Both the position numbers and the translations under genes were made by a program. From contig CP054179.1 of the NCBI GenBank assembly GCA_015709615.1, positions 1,364,001 through 1,428,000 on the forward strand: a DNA stretch of 64,000 bases. Direction: 5' to 3'. The number at the start of each line of letters is the position of its first letter. Position 1 is the stretch's first letter. Of the stretch, positions 25,721-33,892 are shown one piece after another. The DNA comes from Gammaproteobacteria bacterium. GTDB taxonomy: Bacteria; Pseudomonadota; Gammaproteobacteria; Burkholderiales; Nitrosomonadaceae. Under the pieces are notes generated by a model. The model made no database searches and had not been told where the DNA came from. It was given only the letters and a program-made list of their open reading frames with translations.

Positions 25721-26290
25721 TCAAGCAGCTTTCGGCTTACGCTTACGCATGAAGAAGAAAGCAGCAACGGCGATGACCAGTACCACCGGTGCAATAATCG
25801 CCGCTTTCGGGGTCGGACGGCCTTCACCTACCGAGAACGGAAAACGCGATACATATTCCTGCGCCCCGCCCGTTACCGTCACCAATCCTACAAACTTGCC
25901 CTTCTCCGGAAATACATGCTCCACCGCTATCGATGCCGACGGATATACTTTGGGCGGTAAATGGAATACCGTGATTTCGTCCAGATTCGCTTCCGATCCC
26001 GTATCCCGGATTATCCGTACTTCCGTCGTCAGCGGTCGCAATTCTTCTTGTATATAGTCCAGCGCTATCACTGTCTTGCCTGTTTCCGGTATGTCTTCGC
26101 AGAATTCTTCTTCCTGAGATAGCGGTTGATAGCCGGTAAAGTGCATCCGGTATGGCCCTACCGTCAGCACACACATGTCATCCGCCAGTGCCAAACCACC
26201 GTGCGCTTGTACTTGTGAGGTGAATATCATGCCCGTTGCGAGTATTATCGTGAGTATCGCTTGTTTTATATCTATTAGTCTTGCTGACAT
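25721..26290 (-). CDS. amoD: AmoD (orf5), copper-protein family linked to ammonia monooxygenase
   Basis: AmoD/PmoD proteins are periplasmic, membrane-anchored and found only next to copper membrane monooxygenases; a role in copper handling is proposed. From the ATG at 26290 the product is 189 residues. It has a signal peptide ending near VQAHG, a beta-rich domain, and a C-terminal transmembrane helix (IIAPVVLVIAVAAFFFM) with a basic tail. The motif C-x9-H-x3-YQP (CVLTVGPYRMHFTGYQP) and a later C-x-D-I-P are shared with the adjacent AmoE, so the two are paralogues. I chose 26290 because AGGAA lies 9 bases upstream. An ATG at 26299 is too close to that site, and the longer frame to 26425 overlaps amoE. 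Confidence 0.88.
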   Translation of the reverse strand: MSARLIDIKQAILTIILATGMIFTSQVQAHGGLALADDMCVLTVGPYRMHFTGYQPLSQEEEFCEDIPETGKTVIALDYIQEELRPLTTEVRIIRDTGSEANLDEITVFHLPPKVYPSASIAVEHVFPEKGKFVGLVTVTGGAQEYVSRFPFSVGEGRPTPKAAIIAPVVLVIAVAAFFFMRKRKPKAA

Positions 26291-26354
26291 TGTTTGCATT
26301 TCCTGTGTCGATAAATGATTAGTCTCTAATATATTCTTTCTGCTTTCGGATTGT

Positions 26355-26939
26355 TCAATTCTTGTCCGACCGACGCGTCGCCAGCCAGTCTCTGAAGCGT
26401 CTTGAGCGGGTGAGTTTATACCCAAGTATTGTGGTCAGCAATAGGCCGACTGCCGGTCCTATGGCGGCTCTGAATACTTCCGCGTAGTTGATCATCTCTA
26501 CCCGCAAGTGATATTCATAGTTTAACGGCGGTACGCCTTCCGCTGTAATCTGTACCAGATACTTCCCTTGCGCTAATTGACTTTGCGTGCTGATCACGCC
26601 GTCCTGATACATCGCCGGACGCAAATTTGTGACCGCTTCTCCTTCACCTGCTTTGCTGCCTTGCACAACTTTCAGGCTTATCGGCATCTCGCGCAGCGCA
26701 GGATCTACCAAATCTATCACGAGTATGGCATTACCCGCTTTGGGTATTTCCGTGCAGTAATGACCTTCTTCGTCTACTTGTGGTTGATAGGTGCTGAGGT
26801 GAATCATGTTTTCACCGATCCGGCGCATACAGCTGTCTTCTTCCATGGTTACTTTGCCATGTGCGCCAGCAGTGTTCGTATACAGCGCCATCACAAGTGT
26901 CAAGACCGCAATCCCCGTTTGTGCTATTTGCCTGACCAC
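26355..26939 (-). CDS. amoE: AmoE (orf4), paralogue of AmoD
   Basis: The 194-residue product has a signal peptide (cleavage near TAGAHG), a periplasmic domain and one C-terminal transmembrane helix (about 158-178) with a basic tail. It shares with AmoD the spaced motif C-x9-H-x3-YQP (CMRRIGENMIHLSTYQP) and a second Cys in YCTEIP. These residues could bind copper; that is an inference from the family. The start is GTG with a perfect AGGAGG 7 bases upstream. It lies after the strong terminator that follows amoB, so it is made either from readthrough or from a promoter in the short gap. Confidence 0.88.
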   Translation of the reverse strand: MVRQIAQTGIAVLTLVMALYTNTAGAHGKVTMEEDSCMRRIGENMIHLSTYQPQVDEEGHYCTEIPKAGNAILVIDLVDPALREMPISLKVVQGSKAGEGEAVTNLRPAMYQDGVISTQSQLAQGKYLVQITAEGVPPLNYEYHLRVEMINYAEVFRAAIGPAVGLLLTTILGYKLTRSRRFRDWLATRRSDKN

Positions 26940-27035
26940 GACAAATCCTCCTCTTGGATGAGTGCATCTAATGTTGCCAGTTCTTGTGTCTGCATTCTTT
27001 TACTGCCTTAAATTTTTACTTATTTCTTTGACCGA

Positions 27036-27081
27036 TAAAAAAACCGGTACACCGGCTGTCTTGCGACAGTGGTGTACCGGT
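27036..27081 (-). terminator. Rho-independent terminator after amoB
   Basis: On the minus strand ACCGGTACACC (27081-27071) pairs with GGTGTACCGGT (27053-27043), with an inner CTGTC/GACAG stem as extension. A T-run (A-run at 27036-27042 on the plus strand) follows directly. It separates amoCAB from amoED and should lower expression of the latter. Confidence 0.88.
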
Positions 27082-27100
27082 GTTGTTACCTTAACTTCTC

Positions 27101-28363
27101 TTACAGCTTGGTAAAGACTGGAATTACCGCGCCTGCAATACTGTTGATATAACGATTGCCTGCTTCATCCCAGGTCATCAGCAACCCGCCAAAACGGCTC
27201 TCAGGGTCACCCAACAGTGCCATCAGACGTTGTACTTCCCACAGCGCGTCTTTAGCTTCCATCTTAACTTCGCGGGTTTCGCCAGGTTGGACGCCTTTGT
27301 CATCATCCATCGTCAAACCGGTCGCTACCAGTTCTCTTGGATAGTCAGGATCCAGGTGCTTGCGGCCCAGTTCGTTCACAAAGCGTACGCCCGCTGTCGT
27401 GAATTCACCAATGTTGACCGCTGAGTCACCGTTGTTGGTGATTTCCATCGTTACACGCAGTGCACGACCTGGTACGTCGTAGTTAGCATGCGTTACTTTG
27501 ATTGCAACAGGGTTCGGTGCAATCGGCAACGGCGCCACTTTCGATTCGCCCGCTTGGATCGGTACTGTGTAGGGGTGTACGCTTTCGGTGTAACGATAGC
27601 CGCCCCAGACGATCGCGCAGGTCAGTATCGCTACTGCAAGGCCTACTTTTCTGTCCGTTGGTGAGGTCAATAATTCGTCACCATACGCCAGCAGTACACG
27701 GCTACGTGGCAGGAACATCGGTTTCGCTACAAAGTAGCCAATCCAGAAGCAGCCTAAGCCTAGCCATACGATGTGCCAGAATAAGCCGTTGCTGAAGTTG
27801 AACGTTTCCAGGTCGATGGTTTTACCGGTCAGTGTGGTCACTGGGTTGGTAAAGTCATCCCAGCTGCCAGAGATGTTCATCCATGAGGCTGGACCTGCAA
27901 TAGGACCTGCGTCTTTGATGTTTACCATCGCGTGCATGTGATGACGTCCTGGAATGCGGGCTTTCAGTCTGACTTCAAATGCATAGTCACGGCCAATTTC
28001 CAAAGGACCTGAAATAAACGTCGGTTCGCCGTTCAGTTTGGTGCTTAAACGTACAAACACCGGGCTTGGGCTACCTACGTTAAAGAAGGCGCGTGTTGGT
28101 TTACCTACCGCACGTGGCCAATCTTCCGCTAAGTGAAAGAAACCAGTCATCGTCGCAATGTCGTTGACTTTGGTGACTTTCGGTTGCCATTTCAAATCGT
28201 ACCATTGAATACTACGCATACGCAGGAACGGTTCTTGTGAACGTTCACCGTGTGCCGCTGCTGTCTTAACATCTAGCGTCAGCGTCATCGCCAGCGATGC
28301 CGCTCCAATCGCTGCTCCATACAGGCCTAATACGCCCAGTTTAAATATGCTTCTTATGTTCAT
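27101..28363 (-). CDS. amoB: Ammonia monooxygenase subunit B
   Basis: AmoB is the subunit with the large soluble periplasmic domains of the copper membrane monooxygenase that oxidises ammonia to hydroxylamine. The 420-residue protein has a signal peptide, and its mature N-terminus would begin near His38 (AAAHGERS). The HHMH cluster at 141-144 holds the two His residues equivalent to the PmoB copper site together with His38. Two transmembrane helices lie at about 186-206 and 235-255, between the cupredoxin domains. The ATG overlaps the amoA stop codon by one base (TAATG). Confidence 0.98.
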   Translation of the reverse strand: MNIRSIFKLGVLGLYGAAIGAASLAMTLTLDVKTAAAHGERSQEPFLRMRSIQWYDLKWQPKVTKVNDIATMTGFFHLAEDWPRAVGKPTRAFFNVGSPSPVFVRLSTKLNGEPTFISGPLEIGRDYAFEVRLKARIPGRHHMHAMVNIKDAGPIAGPASWMNISGSWDDFTNPVTTLTGKTIDLETFNFSNGLFWHIVWLGLGCFWIGYFVAKPMFLPRSRVLLAYGDELLTSPTDRKVGLAVAILTCAIVWGGYRYTESVHPYTVPIQAGESKVAPLPIAPNPVAIKVTHANYDVPGRALRVTMEITNNGDSAVNIGEFTTAGVRFVNELGRKHLDPDYPRELVATGLTMDDDKGVQPGETREVKMEAKDALWEVQRLMALLGDPESRFGGLLMTWDEAGNRYINSIAGAVIPVFTKL

Positions 28364-29187
28364 TATCTAATCCCCTGTGCAAAGCCTTTTTCACCAAACG
28401 CGGTTACGTCGTTCTTCATTGATATGCGTCCTCTTTCGCCTTTAACATAGTAGAAAGCGGTGCAGTACAGTTTACCGAAGTACCACCATACGCAGAACAT
28501 CAGCATGGATACGAATGCTGCGAAGAACGCTGCAATCACTGTGGTGTGACCACCAAAGGTACGCAGTGAGCCTTGCTCAATCAGGCGAACGTATTCAGGT
28601 GTACCCGTACGTACGTACAGAAAACCTGTGTAGTCAGCTACTGACAGCAATACGCCTTCAACAACCACCGGTAAGTGGGTTGGGCCAAAAATCGGCCAGT
28701 TGCCCGGGTAGAAGAATAAACCAAAGAAGCCGCCGCCTAACAGGGCTGTGATCAGCCAGTTACCCGTCAACAGTAAAATCGTATCCATCATCAACGCACC
28801 TGGAATCATGGTCGATGGCAGTACAAAGTTGAGCGGATAGTGTGACCACCAGTAGAAGCCCCAGTAACGGGTCAGCCATTCACCTACTAACAGGCATACG
28901 ATACAGAGTGTCGCGCCAAATGGCAGGCGATAGTTTACCCACAGGTAATACATCAGTGCTGCACAGTACATGATACCTACAATCGGTGTCACTACCGGCC
29001 ACCATTGACGGTCTTTCCAATCCAACCAGAAATCCCAGTCTCCTGCTAACAGCATGAAGTGCATGTGATAGGTTCCTACCAGCAATATACACAGAATCGG
29101 AAAATATACCGCATCTATGTATCTGGACATCTTGACCGCTTCCGGCACCATCTTCGCCGCTGCTAAAATTTCGTCTGTTCTACTCAC
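28363..29187 (-). CDS. amoA: Ammonia monooxygenase subunit A
   Basis: AmoA is the polytopic membrane subunit and the standard marker of ammonia oxidisers. The 274-residue product carries YHMHFMLLAGDWDFWLDWKD, RYWGFYWWSHYPLNFV and GHTTVIAAFFAAFVSM and is unmistakable. The start is GTG, with GGGAGGG four bases upstream; GTG fits the known Nitrosomonas amoA start. The terminal sequence FGEKGFAQGIR fits Nitrosomonas rather than gammaproteobacterial or archaeal AmoA. It is translated with amoB through a TAATG overlap. Confidence 0.98.
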   Translation of the reverse strand: MSRTDEILAAAKMVPEAVKMSRYIDAVYFPILCILLVGTYHMHFMLLAGDWDFWLDWKDRQWWPVVTPIVGIMYCAALMYYLWVNYRLPFGATLCIVCLLVGEWLTRYWGFYWWSHYPLNFVLPSTMIPGALMMDTILLLTGNWLITALLGGGFFGLFFYPGNWPIFGPTHLPVVVEGVLLSVADYTGFLYVRTGTPEYVRLIEQGSLRTFGGHTTVIAAFFAAFVSMLMFCVWWYFGKLYCTAFYYVKGERGRISMKNDVTAFGEKGFAQGIR

Positions 29188-29315
29188 TAGACCCTCCCTT
29201 CTTCATTTCGTGTGATATTAAATTATGAAAACTTGACGATTCCCTTGCTTCTTTTTGTCGTCAGCCTATCGGCCGTTTTCATGACTGCTGCTAATCTTTC
29301 TTAAATTCTTCTATC

Positions 29316-29339
29316 CTTCCCGCCCAGCCGGGCAGGAAG
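29316..29339 (-). terminator. Stem-loop between amoC and amoA
   Basis: CTTCCCGCCC and GGGCAGGAAG pair around AGCC, with one mismatch, 15 bases after the amoC stop. No T-run follows on the minus strand. It more probably acts as an mRNA-stabilising or partial-termination hairpin that lets amoC message exceed amoAB. Confidence 0.65.
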
Positions 29340-29354
29340 AATTAACCTCAAGAA

Positions 29355-30161
29355 TTAAGGTACGATTCTGTTGTTCAGAATCTCTCTGCTTTGACCATTC
29401 CAGGTTACGTCGGTCAGGTTCGAGTAACGGGTGATGATTTGTGCTGCAATACCGCCCGAGAATAAACCTGCCCAGCCCAGAATTACAAAGCCCCAGTGCA
29501 GTGGCGCGCTAAACAGTTCTTCCATGAACCAGAATGCGTGACCCCATTCGTTCAAACCAACGTTCGGCAGAATCATCAGCGGGCCGGCAATCGCCATAAC
29601 CAGCGGGAATGATGTACCGCGGCTGTATAACGGCAGACGGGTCATCGCGTACAGGTAGGATGCTACGCCACACACGATGTACATCGGGAATGAGCCGTAG
29701 AACACCACTACGTGACTTGGTGTGAAGCTGGTGTCACGAATAATCACTTGGTGCCACGATGCGTCTTGCTCGGTGAAGAAGCTACCGCCCCAGTAAACAC
29801 CAAACAGATACACACCCAGCCACATCATCCAGTAGAAATAACGTTTAATTTCCAGTTTGGTGTCCAGATTGTCCAGTTGTTCTTTGGTGTCGCGGGTCTT
29901 CAGTATCCAGCCCCAGGTTACCAACGCAAACAGCGGCATCAGGGTCATGTGAACGCGCCACAGTCCCATCCATACCTTGTCAAATTCCGGTTCCATCGAG
30001 TCCATACCGTGTGAGTATGCAAACGTCCTTTGGTACCAGATCCAGAATATCGCTACCAACAGCATTGTTAACATGCCCAGCTTGTAGTACTTCGAGTCGT
30101 ACCACAGCGACATGTCATAGCTTGCGCTTGATGCACTTGACGTGCCATAGGTTGTTGCCAT
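29355..30161 (-). CDS. amoC: Ammonia monooxygenase subunit C
   Basis: AmoC is the membrane subunit that holds the likely catalytic copper site. The 268-residue product has about six transmembrane helices. Asp133, His137 and His150 (EQDASWHQVI and FTPSHVVVF) reproduce the D-x3-H-x12-H spacing of the PmoC CuD site. TAGGAGG lies 6 bases before the ATG. It is the first gene of the cluster, with a 347-base upstream gap. Nitrosomonas genomes often carry several amo copies; only one is in this window. Confidence 0.98.
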   Translation of the reverse strand: MATTYGTSSASSASYDMSLWYDSKYYKLGMLTMLLVAIFWIWYQRTFAYSHGMDSMEPEFDKVWMGLWRVHMTLMPLFALVTWGWILKTRDTKEQLDNLDTKLEIKRYFYWMMWLGVYLFGVYWGGSFFTEQDASWHQVIIRDTSFTPSHVVVFYGSFPMYIVCGVASYLYAMTRLPLYSRGTSFPLVMAIAGPLMILPNVGLNEWGHAFWFMEELFSAPLHWGFVILGWAGLFSGGIAAQIITRYSNLTDVTWNGQSREILNNRIVP

Positions 30162-30225
30162 GTTTCTACCTCCTAACTGTTAATCAAAACTACTTCTCGT
30201 TCTTCTTTCTCGTTCTACTTCCTAA

Positions 30226-30241
30226 TACTAATTAATTAGTA
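30226..30241. promoter_or_regulatory. 16-bp palindrome in the amoC leader
   Basis: TACTAATTAATTAGTA is a perfect palindrome 65-80 bases upstream of the amoC ATG. It could be an operator or simply an AT-rich chance palindrome; no regulator is known from the sequence. Confidence 0.4.
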
Positions 30242-30300
30242 CTGCTAGATCTCGGCAGCTAAATTAGCCTCTCCTGCAACCTAATTTAACCACACCTCTC

Positions 30301-30330
30301 AGGCTAGTCGACCTTGGGGTCCAAAGTCAA
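30301..30330 (-). promoter_or_regulatory. Candidate sigma-70 promoter of amoC
   Basis: On the minus strand TTGACT (30330-30325) and TAGCCT (30306-30301) are separated by 18 bases, just after the hairpin at 30348-30366. It would give a leader of about 130 bases. The -10 box is weak, and other AT-rich options exist nearer to the gene. Confidence 0.4.
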
Positions 30331-30347
30331 GTCATTTGTCATAAAAT

Positions 30348-30366
30348 CCCCTCCATCCCTCAGGGG
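30348..30366 (-). terminator. Hairpin after pilG
   Basis: CCCCT and AGGGG pair around a 9-base loop and are followed on the minus strand by ATTTTAT. It may end the pilG transcript ahead of the amoC promoter. The stem is short, so this is tentative. Confidence 0.45.
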
Positions 30367-30508
30367 CTTCTTATTTACTAAATGCCTGATTCTACTTCGC
30401 ATACAAATACTAAGAGAATAATCTTCAGATATATTCAAATCAAATTCAATCTTCTTACTAAACTCAATTGAAGATACGAATCGCATTCTCAACACCCAAA
30501 TACGCTAC

Positions 30509-30904
30509 TCAATTTGACTGCAAAGTATAGCTTCGTATTATGCTCAATAAACCCTCTGCGGTAAATGGCTTTGTCAGATAATCATTCGACCCTGCCATCC
30601 TGCCTCGGGCTTTATCAAATAACCCATCCTTACTGGATAGCATAACTACCGGAGTCGATTGATAAATCGGATTATTCTTAATCAGCTTGCACGTTTGATA
30701 GCCATCCAAACGCGGCATTGTAATATCAACAAAAATAATATCAGGTTGGTTTTCCACAATTTTCGACATCGCTTCAAATCCGTCTTCCGCCAATATAACC
30801 TGACAACCAAAAGGTTTTAGAAAAATTTCAGCACTTTTCCGGATTGTATTACTGTCATCGATCACCATGACTTTGATACCTTTCAACACACCGGTATTAT
30901 CCAC
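30509..30904 (-). CDS. pilG: Single-domain response regulator, PilG type
   Basis: PilG is a CheY-like protein of the type IV pilus chemosensory system. The 131-residue product is a lone receiver domain with acidic pocket DD (17-18), phospho-acceptor Asp in IIFVDITMPRLDGYQTCKLI, and the diagnostic STPVVMLSSKDGLFDKARGR and YLTKPF. The wording of these blocks fits PilG better than chemotaxis CheY. No other pil gene is nearby, so its partners are elsewhere. Confidence 0.88.
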   Translation of the reverse strand: MDNTGVLKGIKVMVIDDSNTIRKSAEIFLKPFGCQVILAEDGFEAMSKIVENQPDIIFVDITMPRLDGYQTCKLIKNNPIYQSTPVVMLSSKDGLFDKARGRMAGSNDYLTKPFTAEGLLSIIRSYTLQSN

Positions 30905-30962
30905 CCACGCTCCTTATGAAAATTTGGCAACAGCTTATAAAATCAGCATACCGCTATTGAAT

Positions 30963-32420
30963 TTATTTCCTCCAGAATGCCGGCGTGAATATAGCGAGTA
31001 CTGTAAAAAACTCCAATCTACCCAACAACATGGCAAAGCTGCAAACCCATGTTTGAAAGTCCGTCAGTGATGCGTAGGTTGTTGCCGGCCCGATATCGCC
31101 GAGTCCTGGTCCCAGATTATTAATACAAGCCGCTGCTGCAGAAAAAGATGTGATGACATCCAATCCGCTAAGCGTTAAAGCGAGCGTCATCAACACGATA
31201 CTCGCCGTATACACAAACAGAAATACCAGCACCGCAAGAATGACTCGATTTGCCAGCACACTTCTACCCAATTTGGCCGGAATAACAGCACTCGGATGCA
31301 TGATCGTGATAATTTCACGATACAGTTGCTGATATAAAATTCGCGCCCGTATCATTTTAATGCCGCCCCCAGTGGAACCTGAGGAGGTGCAAAACCCAGA
31401 TAAAAACAACATCCAAAGCGGAGCAAATATCGGCCACAAGCTGTAATCGGTATTGCTGTAGCCAGTGGTTGTCGCCACCGAAACTACGTTAAAAGCGGCG
31501 TAACGTAATGCGGTCAGAGGTTCTGCATAAATACCGGAAAACCATAGATAAAATGCCAGCCCCATGCAGCTCGCAAACACAATCACGATATACCATCCCA
31601 CCTCAGAATCATGCCGGTAAAAGATCAGATTTTTAGCACGCCACACCAGAAAATGCGTGGCAAAATTTATCCCGGCAATCAACATGAATACGATCGCAAC
31701 CACTTCGATGAGCGGCGAATTCCAGTAAGCGTAACTCGCATCATGCGAAGAAAAACCGCCCAATCCCAAAGTCGTGAAGGCGTGCATCACCGCATCGAAC
31801 CAATTCATGCCAGCCCACTTATAAGCGACAATACAAACTAGTGTCAGACTCGCATAAATGGACCACAGCCCCTTTGCAGTCTCGGCGATACGCGGCGTCA
31901 GCTTATTTTCCTTCATCGGCCCCGGTATCTCGGCATTCAGCAATTGCCGCCCGCCCACCCCCAGCAATGGCAAAATCGCGACCGCCAATACGATCAATCC
32001 CATACCGCCAAGCCATACCATTTCGCCGCGCCATAAATTGATGGATGGCGGCAACGTATCCAAACCGGACAATACCGTGCCGCCCGTCGCGGTCAAACCC
32101 GAAGCCGCTTCAAAATAGGCCATACTGAGATTAAGCTCCGGAAGCTGCAACAACAGCGGTAGCATGGCAAACGCCGGCAGTGCCGACCACACCAGCACAA
32201 CCAGCAAGAAGCCATCTCGTGTTTGCAATTCGCGCTTAAAGCGCTGCGTTGCAATCGACATGATCAACCCGCTGCCCAGCGTAACGATGATGGATTTTCC
32301 AAAGACCACGTGCGTGCCGTCGTTGCTCCACATCGCAAAACCCAGCGGAATCAACATGGTCAGACCAAACACCAGCACCATCTTGCCGAGCACGTTAACA
32401 ACAGCAAACAAACGATTCAT
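30963..32420 (-). CDS. trkH: Trk potassium uptake system membrane protein
   Basis: TrkH is the ion-conducting subunit of a K+ uptake system. The 485-residue protein has the four-repeat Trk architecture with pore loops such as ASGLTATGGTVLSG, TTLGLGGFSSHDASY and TTTGYSNTDYSLWP, each with the selectivity-filter Gly. It begins 11 bases after trkA on the same strand, so channel and regulatory subunit are co-transcribed. Confidence 0.96.
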   Translation of the reverse strand: MNRLFAVVNVLGKMVLVFGLTMLIPLGFAMWSNDGTHVVFGKSIIVTLGSGLIMSIATQRFKRELQTRDGFLLVVLVWSALPAFAMLPLLLQLPELNLSMAYFEAASGLTATGGTVLSGLDTLPPSINLWRGEMVWLGGMGLIVLAVAILPLLGVGGRQLLNAEIPGPMKENKLTPRIAETAKGLWSIYASLTLVCIVAYKWAGMNWFDAVMHAFTTLGLGGFSSHDASYAYWNSPLIEVVAIVFMLIAGINFATHFLVWRAKNLIFYRHDSEVGWYIVIVFASCMGLAFYLWFSGIYAEPLTALRYAAFNVVSVATTTGYSNTDYSLWPIFAPLWMLFLSGFCTSSGSTGGGIKMIRARILYQQLYREIITIMHPSAVIPAKLGRSVLANRVILAVLVFLFVYTASIVLMTLALTLSGLDVITSFSAAAACINNLGPGLGDIGPATTYASLTDFQTWVCSFAMLLGRLEFFTVLAIFTPAFWRK

Positions 32421-32431
32421 ACGGTTATTGG

Positions 32432-33883
32432 CTACAGAAAACCGACACTTACCTGAAACAGTCTTTCCACTTCGCGGATCATTTTGCGGTTAATCACGAA
32501 TAAGATCACATGATCCTCCGATTCAATCACCGTATCGTGATGCGCGATGATAACGCGCGCCGCGTGAATCGATTCTGATAATTCCGTTTCCTGCCCGGAA
32601 ACCAGACTTTCACCAAACAATGCTTCCGATTTCGGCAGACCGCGTACGATTGCGCCAATGGTTGCACCTTTCGGCAATTTGATTTCTTCAACTTTGCGCC
32701 CGACCACTTTTGACGATCGCGCATCGCCATGCGCAACCAGCTCCAATGCTTCCGCCGCACCACGCCGCAAGCTGTGCACGGCAGCAACATCACCATGACG
32801 CACGTATGCGAGGAGTGAGCCGATCGTCACTTGCGCTGGCGAAATTGCAATATCGATGCGGCTGCCTTGCACCAGATCCACATACGCGCGCCGGTTGATC
32901 AACGCGATGACTTTATGCGCTCCCATGCGCTTCGCCAGCAGCGCAGCCATAATATTGTTCTCTTCATCATTGGTCAGCGCGCAAAACAAATCCATCTCGG
33001 CGATATTCTCGTCGTCCAGCAGATCCTCATCCGTTGCATCGCCATGCAGCACCAGCGTATTACTTAATTCACCCGCCAGGCGCTCGCAAGCCGGGTAGTC
33101 GCGTTCGATAATTCTCACCTGATAATCTTTTTCCAATGTCATTGCGAGGCGCTTACCGATTCTTCCGCCACCGGCAATCATGACGTGCCTGACCGGTCTA
33201 TCCATTTTGCGCAACTCCCGCATCACCGTGCGGATATCTTCCGTTGCGGCAATAAAGAATACTTCGTCTTCCGCTTCGATGATGGTATCGCCTTCCGGAA
33301 TAATCGGCCGGTCTTGGCGGAAAATAGCCGCCACACGGGTATCCACATTGGGCACATGTTTACGCAATTGCTGCAACTGCTGCCCGACCAATGAGCCGCC
33401 CTTTAATGCGCGCACCGCAACCAGACTCACTTTCCCCAACGCAAAGTCGAGCACCTGCAAAGCTTCGGGAAACTCGACCAGTTTCTCGATATATTCGGTC
33501 AGAATCTGCTCGGGAGAAATGGCAAAGTCGACACAGAAGTTTTCCGTGGAAAAAATTTCCGGGTGCGCCAAATATTCGGTCGAGCGAATACGCGCAATTT
33601 TAGTCGGCGTATTAAAGAGCGTGGCGGCCAGCTTGCATGCCACCAAATTGGTTTCATCGTGCTCGGTGACCGCCAGCACCATATCCGCATCGGGCGCACC
33701 GGCATTAACGAGCACCGACGGATGCGAAGCATTGCCGACGACGGTGCGTAAATCCAGACGATCCTGCAATAACGCCAAACGCTTGGGATTGACATCGACC
33801 ATCGTGATGTCATTGGCTTCGCTGACCAAGCTTTCCGCCACCGATGAACCGACTTGGCCTGCGCCCAGAATGATGATTTTCAA
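32432..33883 (-). CDS. trkA: Trk potassium uptake regulatory protein TrkA
   Basis: TrkA is the cytosolic NAD(H)-binding ring that gates TrkH. The 483-residue protein is a tandem of two RCK units. Each Rossmann half has its glycine motif (GAGQVGSSVAE near the start; GGGRIGKRLA at about 239-248) and each is followed by an RCK_C domain. The acidic ends that contact ribose are visible (TMVDVNPKR and RIIERDYPAC). It starts 9 bases after the inositol-phosphatase gene. Confidence 0.96.
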   Translation of the reverse strand: MKIIILGAGQVGSSVAESLVSEANDITMVDVNPKRLALLQDRLDLRTVVGNASHPSVLVNAGAPDADMVLAVTEHDETNLVACKLAATLFNTPTKIARIRSTEYLAHPEIFSTENFCVDFAISPEQILTEYIEKLVEFPEALQVLDFALGKVSLVAVRALKGGSLVGQQLQQLRKHVPNVDTRVAAIFRQDRPIIPEGDTIIEAEDEVFFIAATEDIRTVMRELRKMDRPVRHVMIAGGGRIGKRLAMTLEKDYQVRIIERDYPACERLAGELSNTLVLHGDATDEDLLDDENIAEMDLFCALTNDEENNIMAALLAKRMGAHKVIALINRRAYVDLVQGSRIDIAISPAQVTIGSLLAYVRHGDVAAVHSLRRGAAEALELVAHGDARSSKVVGRKVEEIKLPKGATIGAIVRGLPKSEALFGESLVSGQETELSESIHAARVIIAHHDTVIESEDHVILFVINRKMIREVERLFQVSVGFL

Positions 33884-33892
33884 TTAAACAGC

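Larger units (their letters stand above)
30162..30508. other. amoC leader and promoter region
   Basis: This 347-base gap holds a perfect 16-base palindrome (30226-30241), a sigma-70 promoter candidate (30301-30330) and a hairpin (30348-30366), each listed separately. A 63-codon minus-strand ORF at 30304-30495 has no family features and crosses the hairpin; I do not regard it as a gene. Confidence 0.55.

Noticed and set aside
26291..26425. Upstream extension of amoD to 26425
   Set aside because: It overlaps amoE, removes the signal peptide from the N-terminus and has no ribosome site.
30304..30495. 63-codon minus-strand ORF upstream of amoC
   Set aside because: No ribosome site or family features; it crosses a hairpin and a promoter candidate.
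33180..33887. 235-codon plus-strand ORF
   Set aside because: It is antisense to trkA, Ser/Thr-rich, a shadow frame.
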